NCBI RefSeq assembly: GCF_002845745.1
Contig: NZ_PIUM01000006.1
Span: 1 to 64,000, forward strand
Length of the DNA: 64,000 bases
DNA from: Telmatospirillum siberiense
GTDB lineage: Bacteria; Pseudomonadota; Alphaproteobacteria; Rhodospirillales; Magnetospirillaceae
Reading direction: 5' to 3'
Part shown: positions 8,439 through 17,018 of the stretch, in pieces
How positions within the stretch are numbered: position 1 is the stretch's first letter
How the letters are laid out: the number at the start of each line of letters is the position of its first letter
The notes under the pieces: generated by a model
Seen by the model: the letters and a program-made list of their open reading frames with translations, nothing else
What the model was told of the DNA's origin: nothing
Database searches by the model: none
Position numbers and translations under genes: made by a program

Positions 8439-8466
8439 AGGGTAATCGGGTTCACCCGATTACCCT
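8439..8466. terminator. perfect 12-bp hairpin
   Basis: AGGGTAATCGGG (8439-8450), loop TTCA, then the exact complement (8455-8466). No gene ends just before it on either strand: pepD stops at 7962 and the small gene starts at 8357. It therefore looks like the first stem of the dispersed repeat that continues to 8608 rather than a dedicated terminator. Confidence 0.5.
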
Positions 8467-8477
8467 GGTTTAAATTC

Positions 8478-8608
8478 TTAGTCCCTCAGGCGCCGGGCGG
8501 CGGACATCCGTCCGCCTCGGGCTTCCTTCGCTAAAGCTTCGGGGCACCGCTCAACGCGCCAACGCGACGAGAATCATTCTCGGACGAGCAGCGCGCGCGC
8601 GTTCACCG
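8478..8608. repeat. structured dispersed repeat, copy with 65-bp unit
   Basis: 8484-8530 (CCCTCAGGCGCCGGGC, then a hairpin GGCGGAC-ATCC-GTCCGCC) matches the arrangement at 26667-26710, where the hairpin stem has different bases that still pair. 8544-8608 is copy B of the 65-bp repeat first seen at 489-553. The stretch 8358-8705 has no gene and is largely made of these units plus the leader of trpB2. Confidence 0.65.
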
Positions 8609-8705
8609 GTTACCCTGGGCGTGGCAGACGAGCCCCTGGCCTTGCCGGCGGGATCGCGGTAGAACGCTCCGTCATGGTCAAGAAAAGCCAGAAAGGGCGG
8701 ATAGC

Positions 8706-10073
8706 ATGAGCGAGCGGGTGAAGTATCTGTTGGGTGAGGATCGGATTCCCAAGGCTTGGTACAATTTGGTTGCCGATCTGCCGAAGCCGCCGCCGCCGCC
8801 ACTGCATCCCGCCACCGGTAAGCCGATCGGCCCCGACGATCTGGCGCCGATCTTTCCCCAGGCGGTTATCGCCCAGGAGGTTTCGACCGAGCGCTGGATC
8901 GAAATTCCCGAGCCGGTTCGCGAGATCTACAAGCTGTGGCGTCCCTCGCCGCTGATCCGGGCACGGGGTCTGGAAAAGGCGTTGGATACGCCCGCCAAGA
9001 TCTTCTTCAAGTATGAAGGTGTCAGCCCCGCCGGCAGCCACAAGCCGAACACCTCGGTGGCGCAGGCTTTCTACAACAAGGAGGAGGGGGTCAAGCGCCT
9101 GGCGACCGAAACCGGTGCCGGGCAATGGGGTTCCTCGTTGGCCTTCGCCGGTTCGCTGTTCGGCCTCGAGGTCGAGGTCTATATGGTCAAGGTGAGCTAC
9201 GGGCAGAAACCTTACCGGCGGGCCCTGATGGAAACCTATGGCGCCCGCTGTATCGCCAGTCCTTCGCCGCTGACCGCGGCGGGCCGCGCCATCCTGGAAA
9301 AATCCCCCGACAGCAGCGGCTCTCTCGGCATCGCCATTTCCGAGGCGGTCGAGGTGGCGGCGGGCCGTGACGACACCAAATACGCGCTGGGCTCGGTGCT
9401 CAACCATGTGCTGTTGCATCAGACGGTGATCGGCGAGGAGGCCATGTTGCAAATGGCCGATGCCGGGGTCGATCCGGACGTGGTCATCGGATGCGCCGGC
9501 GGGGGGAGCAATTTCGCAGGCATCGCCTTCCCCTACATCCGTGAAAAGCTGGCCGGTCGCAGCCATGCCCGTATCGTCGCCGTCGAGCCGACATCCTGTC
9601 CGACCATGACCCAGGGCCGTTACGCTTATGATTATGGCGATACCGGGCATTTGACGCCCCTGGTCAAGATGCACACCCTGGGAGCGTCCTTCGTGCCGCC
9701 GGGCTTCCATGCCGGCGGTCTGCGCTATCACGGCATGGCGCCCCTGGTCAGCCATGTGCTGGAGTTGGGGCTGATCGAGCCGCGGGCTTACGCCCAGACC
9801 GCCTGCTTCGAGGCCGCCGTGCAGTTGGCCCGTACCGAGGGGATCGTGCCCGCCCCGGAATCCAGCCACGCCGTTCGCGCCGCCATCGACGAGGCCTTGC
9901 GCTGCAAGGCGGAAGGCAAAAGCGAAACCATTCTGTTCTGCCTATCCGGGCATGGTCATTTCGACATGCAGGCCTACACCGACTATTTCGCCGGCAAGCT
10001 CAAGGATGTGCCGTTCGATCGTGCCGCGCTGGACCGGGCTTTGTTGGAATTGCCGGTGGTGGATGAAAATTGA
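8706..10073 (+). CDS. trpB2: TrpB2-type tryptophan synthase beta-like protein
   Basis: A 455-residue PLP-dependent enzyme of the TrpB2 family, which converts indole and serine to tryptophan or acts on related substrates. The PLP lysine is K113 in [10 protein letters not shown]. The phosphate-binding loop is [10 protein letters not shown], and [10 protein letters not shown] is the typical serine-site motif. The extended N-terminus ([22 protein letters not shown]) and length separate TrpB2 from the ~400-residue TrpB1. There is no trpA beside it, as is usual for TrpB2, so it may be an indole-salvage enzyme. ATG 8706 has AAAGGGCGG upstream. A strong terminator follows. Confidence 0.92.
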   Translation: MSERVKYLLGEDRIPKAWYNLVADLPKPPPPPLHPATGKPIGPDDLAPIFPQAVIAQEVSTERWIEIPEPVREIYKLWRPSPLIRARGLEKALDTPAKIFFKYEGVSPAGSHKPNTSVAQAFYNKEEGVKRLATETGAGQWGSSLAFAGSLFGLEVEVYMVKVSYGQKPYRRALMETYGARCIASPSPLTAAGRAILEKSPDSSGSLGIAISEAVEVAAGRDDTKYALGSVLNHVLLHQTVIGEEAMLQMADAGVDPDVVIGCAGGGSNFAGIAFPYIREKLAGRSHARIVAVEPTSCPTMTQGRYAYDYGDTGHLTPLVKMHTLGASFVPPGFHAGGLRYHGMAPLVSHVLELGLIEPRAYAQTACFEAAVQLARTEGIVPAPESSHAVRAAIDEALRCKAEGKSETILFCLSGHGHFDMQAYTDYFAGKLKDVPFDRAALDRALLELPVVDEN

Positions 10074-10097
10074 AGCGGGGTTGATCTAATCGGGATC

Positions 10098-10129
10098 GCG
10101 AGGCGGGGCTTTTGCCCCGCCTCGCTTTT
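10098..10129 (+). terminator. Rho-independent terminator of trpB2
   Basis: GCGAGGCGGGGC (10098-10109), loop TTTT, exact complement (10114-10125), then TTTT. A 12-bp GC-rich stem with a T tail, 25 bases after the trpB2 stop. Confidence 0.88.
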
Positions 10130-10160
10130 CGGCTTCGGCGGGCGCAAGCGTCGCTCGGGT

Positions 10161-10466
10161 TTAGGTTTGACGGTCCTGGAAATCGGCTAAGCCGCCGATG
10201 GCGTCGGCGAGCGTGCGATGATCGTGGGTCGCCATCACGATATCCAGTATGACCGCGGCTTCTTCGCCAACGACGCCGGCAGCCAGCAGGGCGGGCACGA
10301 ACCCTTCGCTTTCGAGAACGGCGCTGGCTTGCCGGTAGAGCCGATGCCGGCCGCCGCGGCCTTCCCGTTCGATGCATGTGCTCAAGGCGTCGCCGGCCGG
10401 AATCTTGCGTCGGATTTCGAACGCCAATGCCCGTAAGAGGCGGGCCTTATCGATTTCGGGGCTCAT
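10161..10466 (-). CDS. hypothetical helical protein
   Basis: A 101-residue soluble protein of unknown function with no signal or membrane segment. It is mostly predicted helix (LLRALAFEIRRKI, LADAIGGLADF). The layout, with a repeated helix pair and GFVPALLAAGVVGEE in the middle, vaguely recalls the cytoplasmic helical domain of type II secretion F proteins, but this is weak and no such operon is nearby. ATG 10466 has an AAAGG ribosome site. It lies downstream of mucR on the same strand, behind three hairpins, so it is probably transcribed separately. Confidence 0.6.
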   Translation of the reverse strand: MSPEIDKARLLRALAFEIRRKIPAGDALSTCIEREGRGGRHRLYRQASAVLESEGFVPALLAAGVVGEEAAVILDIVMATHDHRTLADAIGGLADFQDRQT

Positions 10467-10552
10467 CGCCTTTGGTCCTTTGCCCCGTTCTGGAATAAGC
10501 CGACCACGTCAGCGGCCGGCTTCATTTCGTCAGTCACGTTTTAATGTCCTAG

Positions 10553-10691
10553 TGCTAAGAATCCGACGGGTAGCGCTCGCGCTACCCGTCGGATTCTTAG
10601 CACAATTCAATCATTTGGTGGGCCAACTTATCCAGACGCTTGGTCCCCAAGCGTCTGGATCGGGCCACGAGCCGGGCGCTTTCGCGCCCGG
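10553..10691. repeat. three consecutive hairpins downstream of mucR
   Basis: Reading left to right: a 23-bp perfect inverted repeat (10553-10575 with 10580-10602, loop CTCG); a 13-bp one (10631-10643 with 10647-10659, loop TCC); and an 8-bp GC stem (10672-10679 with 10684-10691, loop TTTC). All are non-coding. The last two lie directly behind the minus-strand mucR stop and may terminate it. The 23-bp stem is far longer than a normal terminator and lacks a T-run. Confidence 0.8.
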
Positions 10692-10695
10692 ACCC

Positions 10696-11130
10696 TCACT
10701 CGGCGCTGGATTTCGAGGCGCGTTTCGGCTTGCTGGCCGAGGCCGGCGCGCTCTGCCGTGAATGGCCGAGGCCGATCTTCACCGCCAGAGCCGAGCGCCG
10801 CGCCGCGTAATCCGGAGCCACCATCGGATAGGTCGACGGCAGGCCCCACTTGGTGCGGTATTCGTTGGCCGAGGTGTCGTGATCCGTCCGCAGATGCCGT
10901 TTCAGCATGCTGAACTTCTTGCCGCATTCAAGGCAGATCACCGCCGAAGGTGTAACCGACTTCTTGATCGGCACGGCCGGTTGCGCATTGGCAGCTTCCG
11001 TTACCGGATCCGGCGAGGTTGTTGCGACCAGCGCAGCATAAGTGCTGCGAATGAAATCGGAAATTTCATTTTCAGCCAAGTGATTACCGGATAAGTAGGC
11101 GGATACAATTTTAGCGGTTTCTTTTATCAT
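10696..11130 (-). CDS. MucR/Ros family zinc-finger transcriptional regulator
   Basis: A 144-residue DNA-binding protein of the alphaproteobacterial Ros/MucR family. These are global H-NS-like regulators of surface polysaccharide, motility and cell-cycle genes that bind AT-rich DNA. The C2H2-type finger is visible as C66, C69, H79 and H84 (CLECGKKFSMLKRHLRTDH), followed by the conserved TKWGLPSTYPMVAPDYAARRS. The N-terminal ~55 residues are the oligomerisation region. ATG 11130 is preceded by CGAGGTAA. The upstream DNA is AT-rich and holds a 14-bp palindrome, consistent with autoregulation (inferred). Confidence 0.92.
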   Translation of the reverse strand: MIKETAKIVSAYLSGNHLAENEISDFIRSTYAALVATTSPDPVTEAANAQPAVPIKKSVTPSAVICLECGKKFSMLKRHLRTDHDTSANEYRTKWGLPSTYPMVAPDYAARRSALAVKIGLGHSRQSAPASASKPKRASKSSAE

Positions 11131-11570
11131 TGGGGGTTACCTCGACGAGAACATTTGGACAGTTTACCACATGCGGTATTACAACGCCAAAGAACAGTCT
11201 TCAATGCCAATGTGCCGAAAATATGGCAGCACGAAAATATTTTCGGGTTTGGCGTACATCTAAGTAGGTATAGCTGATTTTACTATTCGGATTCTATTTC
11301 TTTGGTTGGGCGGAATGGAGGGGTGGCGTCTTTTCAGGGGGGCGCGTGCTTCGGCTCATGGTGAGCATAATAGACGAGTGCTGAATAACCGCGTCTGCAC
11401 TCTCCATGCCGCGCCACCGGACGGTCGGGCTGGGATGGATCCTCCGTGTCGGCCACGCCTCACACGGCGCTTCGGGCGTTTGGCCCGAAATGACATGGTG
11501 ATTTCTGGGCAAACGCTTAGACTTGCCGGGTGTCTTTCGGGTTTCCCCCCCGTTTTTCATGGAGAGCGAC
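11131..11570. promoter_or_regulatory. mucR promoter region and repeat debris
   Basis: A 440-bp intergenic region between divergent genes. 11131-11300 is AT-rich and contains the palindrome CGAAAATATTTTCG (11232-11245), a plausible MucR-type or other regulator site upstream of mucR. 11330-11520 is GC-rich with no supported gene; it includes a small hairpin TTCGGGC-GTTTG-GCCCGAA (11471-11489) of the dispersed-repeat type. No clear -35/-10 pair is claimed. Confidence 0.4.
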
Positions 11571-12443
11571 ATGTCCCCCACCTTTTCTGCGGCGGCATCC
11601 GGGCCGTTTCTCATCGGCGGTGAGATCGCCGTCAATCGGTTGGGCTTCGGCGCTATGCGCATCACCGGCAAGGGCATCTGGAATGGGCCGGACGACCGGG
11701 CCGAGGCTATCCGGACCTTGCGCCGGTTGCCCGAACTGGGCGTCAATTTCATCGATACGGCGGACAGCTACGGCCCCTTCGTCAGCGAGGATCTGATTGC
11801 CGAGGCTCTGGCTCCCTACGGCGGGCTCCTGGTGGCGACGAAAGGCGGGCTGACCCGGCACGGGCCGAACATCTGGGCGCCGGTCGGGCGGCCGGAATAT
11901 CTGCGTCAATGCGTCCTGATGAGCCTCCGGCGGCTGAAGGTCGAGCAGATCGCCCTCTGGCAGTTGCACCGCATCGATCCCAAGGTGCCGCGCGACGAGC
12001 AGTTCGGCGTCATCGCCGACATGATCAAGGAGGGACTGATCCGTCACGCCGGCTTGAGCGAGGTCGGCGTCGCCGACATCGAAGCCGCCGCCAAGGTCTT
12101 TCCGGTGGCCACCGTGCAGAACCGCTTTAATCTGGTCGACCGCACCAGCGAGGATGTTCTCGACTATTGCACGGCCAAAGGCATCGGTTTCATTCCCTGG
12201 TATCCGCTGGCTGCCGGCACTCTGGCCAAGCCCGGTACGGCCCTGGACGGGATCGTTCGCAAGACCGGCGCCACGCCAAGCCAGATCGCCCTGGCCTGGG
12301 TTCTGAAGTGCAGTCCGGTGATGCTGCCGATTCCCGGCACCGGAAAGCTCGCCCATCTTGAGGACAATGTTCGTGCCGCGGGTATCGTCTTGTCGGATGC
12401 GGATTTTCGGACCCTGGATGCGGAAGGCCGAAGGAAAGCGTAG
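11571..12443 (+). CDS. aldo/keto reductase, oxidoreductase YajO/IolS-like group
   Basis: A 290-residue aldo/keto reductase. It carries the Asp/Tyr pair in FIDTADSYG, Lys in VATKGGL and His in WQLHRIDPK, with the C-terminal cofactor motif [15 protein letters not shown]. This is a different subgroup from the enzyme at 5439-6269, nearer to the subfamily annotated as pyridoxal reductase-like or general stress AKRs. Substrate unknown. The frame opens at 11523, but ATG 11571 is preferred because GGAGAGCGAC lies directly upstream. Monocistronic. Confidence 0.88.
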   Translation: MSPTFSAAASGPFLIGGEIAVNRLGFGAMRITGKGIWNGPDDRAEAIRTLRRLPELGVNFIDTADSYGPFVSEDLIAEALAPYGGLLVATKGGLTRHGPNIWAPVGRPEYLRQCVLMSLRRLKVEQIALWQLHRIDPKVPRDEQFGVIADMIKEGLIRHAGLSEVGVADIEAAAKVFPVATVQNRFNLVDRTSEDVLDYCTAKGIGFIPWYPLAAGTLAKPGTALDGIVRKTGATPSQIALAWVLKCSPVMLPIPGTGKLAHLEDNVRAAGIVLSDADFRTLDAEGRRKA

Positions 12444-12611
12444 GCGATCCTATCGTTTCGATTTGGCCCCCCGTGCCGTCACCACCAGACCGTCGCCGCC
12501 ATGGGATGAACAGGCATTCACCCCTCTTGTCGCTCGGAGATGATGTCACGACCACGGAAATGCGTTAGATGGCCCATGGTGCGATCTGCTGTTTTTATCG
12601 CATCCGCGCAT

Positions 12612-13124
12612 TCATTTAATTTGCTGCCGGAATTGCAGCGCCAGGGCCATGGCGTCGTCTTTGGCTCTATGTTTTTGCAATGGTGTGTCGGCTGGATGTT
12701 GCGACATTATTGGAAGATCGGCAAAAAGGTCAGGGCTCCTGAACAACGGATCTACCGACTGAAGGTCGAAAGCCGGGCGTTCCATGGTTTCTTCAAACAG
12801 CATGCCCAGCCAATGCGAATCGAATTCGACGGCATCGCTGAAAACGGCCTTGCCGGCAAGGTTGTCATTAAGAGTACGGGCGACGTCCCTGACATCCTGT
12901 CCGTCGCTTTCGAGCGTTTCTCTGTCGAGTCCATGCAGAGCTTCGGCTCGGTGGTCCCACGTCCCTCTTTTCCGCCAGCGGTCAGCAGGTCGGATCAAGG
13001 CTGACCATCCGCTCAGGTCGTGGGCCCGGATAAACCCGATCTCAATCGGGAAACAGCGATCGCCAAGTCCCGAAGCCTCAAGATCGAGAAATACAATGTC
13101 AGAAAGCCTCAACGGCTGGCGCAT
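12612..13124 (-). CDS. DEDDh 3'-5' exonuclease-like protein
   Basis: A 170-residue protein with the RNase T/DnaQ exonuclease signature. Motif ExoI is DIVFLDLEASGLG (Asp and Glu of DxE), followed by FPIEIGFI. HGLDRETL lies between, and the ExoIII-like HRAKDDA near the C-terminus supplies His and Asp. It should degrade single-stranded DNA or RNA from the 3' end with two metal ions. It has no fused polymerase or ATPase domain. Start: ATG 13124 has GCGAGGAT upstream; ATG 13214 would add 30 acidic residues and cannot be excluded. It is the first gene of the 12.6-18.5 kb accessory block. The surrounding DNA is less GC-rich than the core genes. Confidence 0.7.
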   Translation of the reverse strand: MRQPLRLSDIVFLDLEASGLGDRCFPIEIGFIRAHDLSGWSALIRPADRWRKRGTWDHRAEALHGLDRETLESDGQDVRDVARTLNDNLAGKAVFSDAVEFDSHWLGMLFEETMERPAFDLQSVDPLFRSPDLFADLPIMSQHPADTPLQKHRAKDDAMALALQFRQQIK

Positions 13125-13439
13125 CGTTTCATCCTCGCTGTCAGGGTTAGCTTTGATTGAGGTTCCATCCTCGTCATTCTCGAGAGGAGATACGTCAAAT
13201 ATGGACGTTAGCATTTTGAGTTCTTTGCATTAGGCCTTGCCACCGCGCACGGGTGGGCTTTCAATCCTTTGCACGATAAGTGTATCGCGAATGATCCCTG
13301 CAATAGGACGGTGAAGCCTTTCATTTTACGAAATCCAGAGCAACTTCCGATTTGTGGCTAGTGGGCGATAAAGTCGTCGATAATAGTGGTGGTCAGTGAT
13401 GATGAGGAAGCAGCCTAAATAATTTCGAGCGGAGAAATA

Positions 13440-14276
13440 ATGAAACAGAATAGCCGGCATTTTCGTATGCTCCAGGCGGAGCGGGACGTTGCACGCGCTG
13501 TCGCCTCAATGTCGGAAGCACCTTATAGGCCTGGTACATTTGCTACGATTTCTTTTCCTGTTCTCAGCAGAGATGAGGGGCCAAAGTTCGACAACGCGCC
13601 GCTGATTTCTCAAATCGTGCAGAAACGCCCTTCGGCGTTGTTGTTGTGTGCGGGATGGTCTGTCGCCAACCAAGGAGGCATCGACCAGATACGGAAGGCA
13701 ATTGGAAATCTGGCGACAACCGTTATTGCAGAGACGACAGATACAGAAGAAAAAGAGATTTATAGAATCGATAAAAAAGGCTGCCACGCCATGGGAGGCC
13801 AGTGTTTTTACAAAAGCAGCGATAGGTCCATCGGAAAAGTGCGTGATCTCTTGGACCTCTTGGTAAGCGGAAAGCGTATTTTCGAAGTTGCAGGTGGATC
13901 TGCTGCGCTATTTATGTGTGGGGAGAATGCAATTTTGAGTTGTGTTCCCGCACAAAAAGGAGAACGCAGAGATAAGGTCGGCTATCACAAAAACGTTGAT
14001 AAAAATATGAAAGAAATTATTCGTAATTCACGTATTATATTGCACCCAACCCATACGATATTGCCTTTTGCTGGTATTCAAAAGCTGAAGCGTCGTTTTT
14101 TTTCTGACAGACGCCTATATATATCGTCGTCAAATTGGGAAATTGACCGCGCCCCAAAAGATTGGAATTCGCTTCACACGGTAATGCGGAACGGCACAGT
14201 TCTGTCACCAACCTTTTGCGAGAATTCAGAACTGATGTCGTATCGCGAATGGTCTTTTGAAGGGGCTTCCAGTTGA
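13440..14276 (+). CDS. unknown protein, possibly nitrilase-like fold
   Basis: A 278-residue protein of unknown function. One stretch resembles the nitrilase superfamily: a hydrophobic strand followed by ALFMCGENAIL (C160-G-E), where nitrilases place the nucleophile Cys, and RIILHPTHTILP where they have a strand plus Asn/Pro loop. A catalytic Glu in the first quarter is not evident (the strand is ALLLCAG), so activity is doubtful. The gene is visibly AT-rich from 13960 to 14130, unlike its neighbours, which suggests horizontal transfer. CGGAG precedes ATG 13440. Its TGA overlaps the TTG start of the next gene, so the two are translationally coupled and probably work together. Confidence 0.45.
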   Translation: MKQNSRHFRMLQAERDVARAVASMSEAPYRPGTFATISFPVLSRDEGPKFDNAPLISQIVQKRPSALLLCAGWSVANQGGIDQIRKAIGNLATTVIAETTDTEEKEIYRIDKKGCHAMGGQCFYKSSDRSIGKVRDLLDLLVSGKRIFEVAGGSAALFMCGENAILSCVPAQKGERRDKVGYHKNVDKNMKEIIRNSRIILHPTHTILPFAGIQKLKRRFFSDRRLYISSSNWEIDRAPKDWNSLHTVMRNGTVLSPTFCENSELMSYREWSFEGASS

Positions 14277-14890
14277 GCGCCATCCCTTCCTATTGTTCCC
14301 TGAGGTCCCCTGGGCGTACGATACGGCCACTTTGTAAAATATTGGAAGAACTTGGGCTTGCTCCGCGTTATGAGGCGCGCTTCCCCTGGTTAACTTTGCC
14401 GAATGTAATCGGCGAGGGCTCTCCCGATGAACTCCGAGTTGCGGAGGCGTTGACCGATCATGCGGCGAGTACCGTCTCTCGATTGCGCCGAGACCTTGAA
14501 CTGGGGGCGCCCAAGAGAGGTCGGCACCGCAAGGCGGATTGTGATCTGGCTAAGCTTCTGCAGCCGATGTCGACCGTTTTGTCGCTCGACATCTGGCTGG
14601 CTGATCTCGGCTTGGCAATTGAGTTCGATGAGAGGCAACATTTTTCTGAAGAACGGAGAGTGTCTCTTGATGCCTATCCGGACGACGATTTCCCATTTTC
14701 GGTGAGCCGTTGGCGATCCGAGTGTTCGTCGGTAATTTACGATCCGACACCACCGTCACGTGACTGGCGCCGTGCGTTTCGCGATTCGGTGCGCGACTTA
14801 CGGTGTCGTGCTCACGGCCTACGATTGATCCGTCTGAACTATAAAGACTCGTTGGATCGGGTGGGAGAACTTCTGATGGCCTCTGAGTAG
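14273..14890 (+). CDS. PD-(D/E)XK nuclease-like protein
   Basis: A 205-residue protein with a likely PD-(D/E)XK endonuclease core of the Vsr/DUF559 type: SLDIWLADLGLAIEFDERQHF (D106, E117, D119 or E120, then Q122-H123), and later RDSVRDLRCRAHGLRLIRLNY, the helix-strand that usually closes this fold. The catalytic Lys is not evident; Gln or His may replace it, as in some family members. The N-terminal 90 residues are basic and may bind DNA. The start is TTG 14273, overlapping the previous stop (TTGA). Function is inferred from the motif only. Paired with a nitrilase-like gene, it forms an unrecognised two-gene cassette. Confidence 0.5.
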   Translation: MSAIPSYCSLRSPGRTIRPLCKILEELGLAPRYEARFPWLTLPNVIGEGSPDELRVAEALTDHAASTVSRLRRDLELGAPKRGRHRKADCDLAKLLQPMSTVLSLDIWLADLGLAIEFDERQHFSEERRVSLDAYPDDDFPFSVSRWRSECSSVIYDPTPPSRDWRRAFRDSVRDLRCRAHGLRLIRLNYKDSLDRVGELLMASE

Positions 14891-14932
14891 AGGCTTTGCA
14901 GAATATTGGGAGAGCTTTCATGCATCAGGGCG

Positions 14933-15937
14933 TCATGCGATCTCATTCCCGGTAAAACAGGATATCTGCTCGGCCATCATCCGTTTCAGTTCCGGCGGTT
15001 CCAGCACTTCGATCTCACCGCCCCAGGTAAACAGATGCCAGCACATCTCCACCAGTCCTCCGGCACGGAATTTTACGATCAGGGAGCCGTCGGGCTGGTC
15101 TTCCATTGTTTGCGATGGATGAAAAATCCAGGTGCGGGCGTCCTCGGCCGATGTGGGGCGGACCCGCCATGCGACCTCGACCGGAGATTCCTGAAAGGTT
15201 CCGAACGAACGGGCGGCATAGTCCGCAAGTGAGAACGTCGGGTCGCGTACAAAGGTCGTCTTCAGTTGCCAGGCCTTGTCGATGTTGGCGAGGCTGAAAA
15301 GGCGCAGACCTTCAGCTTGCGGATTTGCGCTCCGCGCCACCAGATAGGGCCGCAGACCATAAAGAAATCCGTACGGCTCCACTGTTTGATGGCTGATTGA
15401 TCCGGTGCCCCGGGACCGATAGTCGAATGCGACCTGCTGGGAACATAGAATGGCGAGCCGCAATAAGTCCCGGGTGTCGCCTTCGATCGTTGCCTGGGGA
15501 CCGGGGCGGAAAGCCAAACCCTCGGACTGAACGAGCAACTCGTAATCCGGTTCGATCCGGGTCAGCGTCTCACGCGGCAGATAGGTCCTCAGCTTTGCTC
15601 CGAGTTTGTCCAGCAAAGCGGCCTGCTCTTCGCGTCCTTCATGTCTGAGCGATTCCGCGCCGGCGGCCAGTGCCGTCATTTCTCCCGCCTGGATAGGATC
15701 GGGAGTACGGTTGAGCCCGGCCGGTATCCGCCACCGCTTCAAGCCATCCGGTGCCCATTCCTCCAGGTAATCGGGATATAGGCGGAGTACCGCATCCCTC
15801 ATGCGTTCGGCGGTGCGGCGGCTGACATCGAAGCGCTCCTCGATTTCGCCAAGAGTCAGGCCGGTGACCGATCCCTGCATGTCTCGAGCAAGGCGCATCA
15901 GGTTCTCAGCCTTTTCATGGCGCGCACTTTTGGTCAT
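14933..15937 (-). CDS. WYL-domain transcriptional regulator
   Basis: A 334-residue regulator with an N-terminal winged-HTH (about 1-65, LTLGEIEERFDVSRRTAERMR), a WYL domain (about 155-235) and a C-terminal WCX-type extension. WYL proteins sense nucleic-acid or nucleotide ligands and often control DNA-repair or phage-defence genes. The signature WYL triplet reads PYL here (197-199, GLRPYLVA), with the conserved Tyr, Leu and flanking Arg kept. ATG 15937 has TAGGA upstream. It converges on the coupled gene pair ending at 14890 and follows the helical-repeat gene by 54 bases on the same strand, so it may be co-transcribed with that gene. Confidence 0.85.
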   Translation of the reverse strand: MTKSARHEKAENLMRLARDMQGSVTGLTLGEIEERFDVSRRTAERMRDAVLRLYPDYLEEWAPDGLKRWRIPAGLNRTPDPIQAGEMTALAAGAESLRHEGREEQAALLDKLGAKLRTYLPRETLTRIEPDYELLVQSEGLAFRPGPQATIEGDTRDLLRLAILCSQQVAFDYRSRGTGSISHQTVEPYGFLYGLRPYLVARSANPQAEGLRLFSLANIDKAWQLKTTFVRDPTFSLADYAARSFGTFQESPVEVAWRVRPTSAEDARTWIFHPSQTMEDQPDGSLIVKFRAGGLVEMCWHLFTWGGEIEVLEPPELKRMMAEQISCFTGNEIA

Positions 15938-15991
15938 GACAAAATTCCTATACTCCCCATTCCAATACGGTAGCGCCCAGCATCGGAATAA

Positions 15992-16681
15992 TCACGCTTT
16001 GGATGCCGTTGCGGTGAATAACGTCCCCATGTGTTCGGCCAACTCTCCAAGTGCAATGGCTTTCCAGCCGAGTTCTGTTATGGCTTCAATCGCCGCGTGG
16101 CAGGCTTCGGCGTTACCATCGCAAATATGGGCGATCGCCACCTTTCGCAAAGCAAGGCTGCGGCAACCGGAATCGCCGATGGACCGGCCCAGTTTTTCCG
16201 CTTCGGCGATTCGACCTATTTTCACCATGGCGATTGCCAAGTCGGACATCTGATAATCCCCATCCACGTATTTCTCCTGAAATTCGAGAATATCGCGTGC
16301 TCGGTCGAGGTCGCCGATGATCAGGTAACTACGAAAACAGGTCTCAAGCGAAATACGCCGTTTCCAGGGCGTACGGATACGACGGGCATCAATATCGGCC
16401 GATTCAGCCAATGACGTGGCTTTTTCGGGCATGTTTGCCTTCGTGCATGCGCGGATAAGGGTAAGGATGATCGTGCTCCGGTCAAAAGGACTGAGCCGTC
16501 TGATGCCGCGTTCCGCATAGTCCAGGTACCGGGAAAAGCGCGGGCCGTCTCCGAGCGCAGCGGCGTGTGAGGCCAGATTTGCAAACGCACGCGCCTGAAG
16601 CCAAGGGCGGGCGGCCAGCGTCGCGGCGTTCTCCGCTTCATCAAGCAAAGCTTCGATCTTAGCCGCGATGTCGTCCGTCAT
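15992..16681 (-). CDS. helical-repeat (TPR-like) protein
   Basis: A 229-residue soluble, all-helical protein with repeated two-helix units (for example ARAFANLASHAAALGD, LAIAMVKIGRIAEAEKL, SLALRKVAIAHICDGN) spaced about 34-40 residues. This resembles TPR or SEL1-like solenoids used as protein-binding scaffolds. No catalytic motif is seen. The frame continues to 16822, but ATG 16681 is preceded by a strong GAGGGAG site and the upstream residues look unstructured. It probably lies in an operon with the WYL regulator downstream. Role unknown. Confidence 0.6.
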   Translation of the reverse strand: MTDDIAAKIEALLDEAENAATLAARPWLQARAFANLASHAAALGDGPRFSRYLDYAERGIRRLSPFDRSTIILTLIRACTKANMPEKATSLAESADIDARRIRTPWKRRISLETCFRSYLIIGDLDRARDILEFQEKYVDGDYQMSDLAIAMVKIGRIAEAEKLGRSIGDSGCRSLALRKVAIAHICDGNAEACHAAIEAITELGWKAIALGELAEHMGTLFTATASKA

Positions 16682-17018
16682 GGTCGCTCCCTCAAGAAAG
16701 GTCAGGGGGCGTTTATAATCGACGCCCACGTCAAAAACGGTCGTGTTGGCCGATGTTGGTGAAGTCGTGTCGATGTGTCCGAATGTGACGCGTAGACGTT
16801 GTAGGAATGGAAATAAGAGCATTTCTGAGAAAAGATAAAATTTTGTCTTTGATCGTTATTGTATTTTTTTGAACCATCGTCATAGTGTGTGATTTATTTA
16901 GTCTGTTTCCATGTATATTATTAATGCGCGATGAATAATGGCATATGTATTTAATTCACAAATGAAAATTGATATTTCATTCAACATAAGTTCTGTCTGA
17001 ACTGCCAATGAGGCGGAG
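16682..17018. promoter_or_regulatory. AT-rich divergent promoter region
   Basis: 337 bases between divergent genes. 16830-17000 is strikingly AT-rich compared with the genome. It should contain promoters for the helical-repeat gene (minus) and the FtsZ-C-like gene (plus). A 72-codon minus-strand frame at 16898-17116 overlaps the start of the next gene and lacks a ribosome site, so it is not called. Confidence 0.45.
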
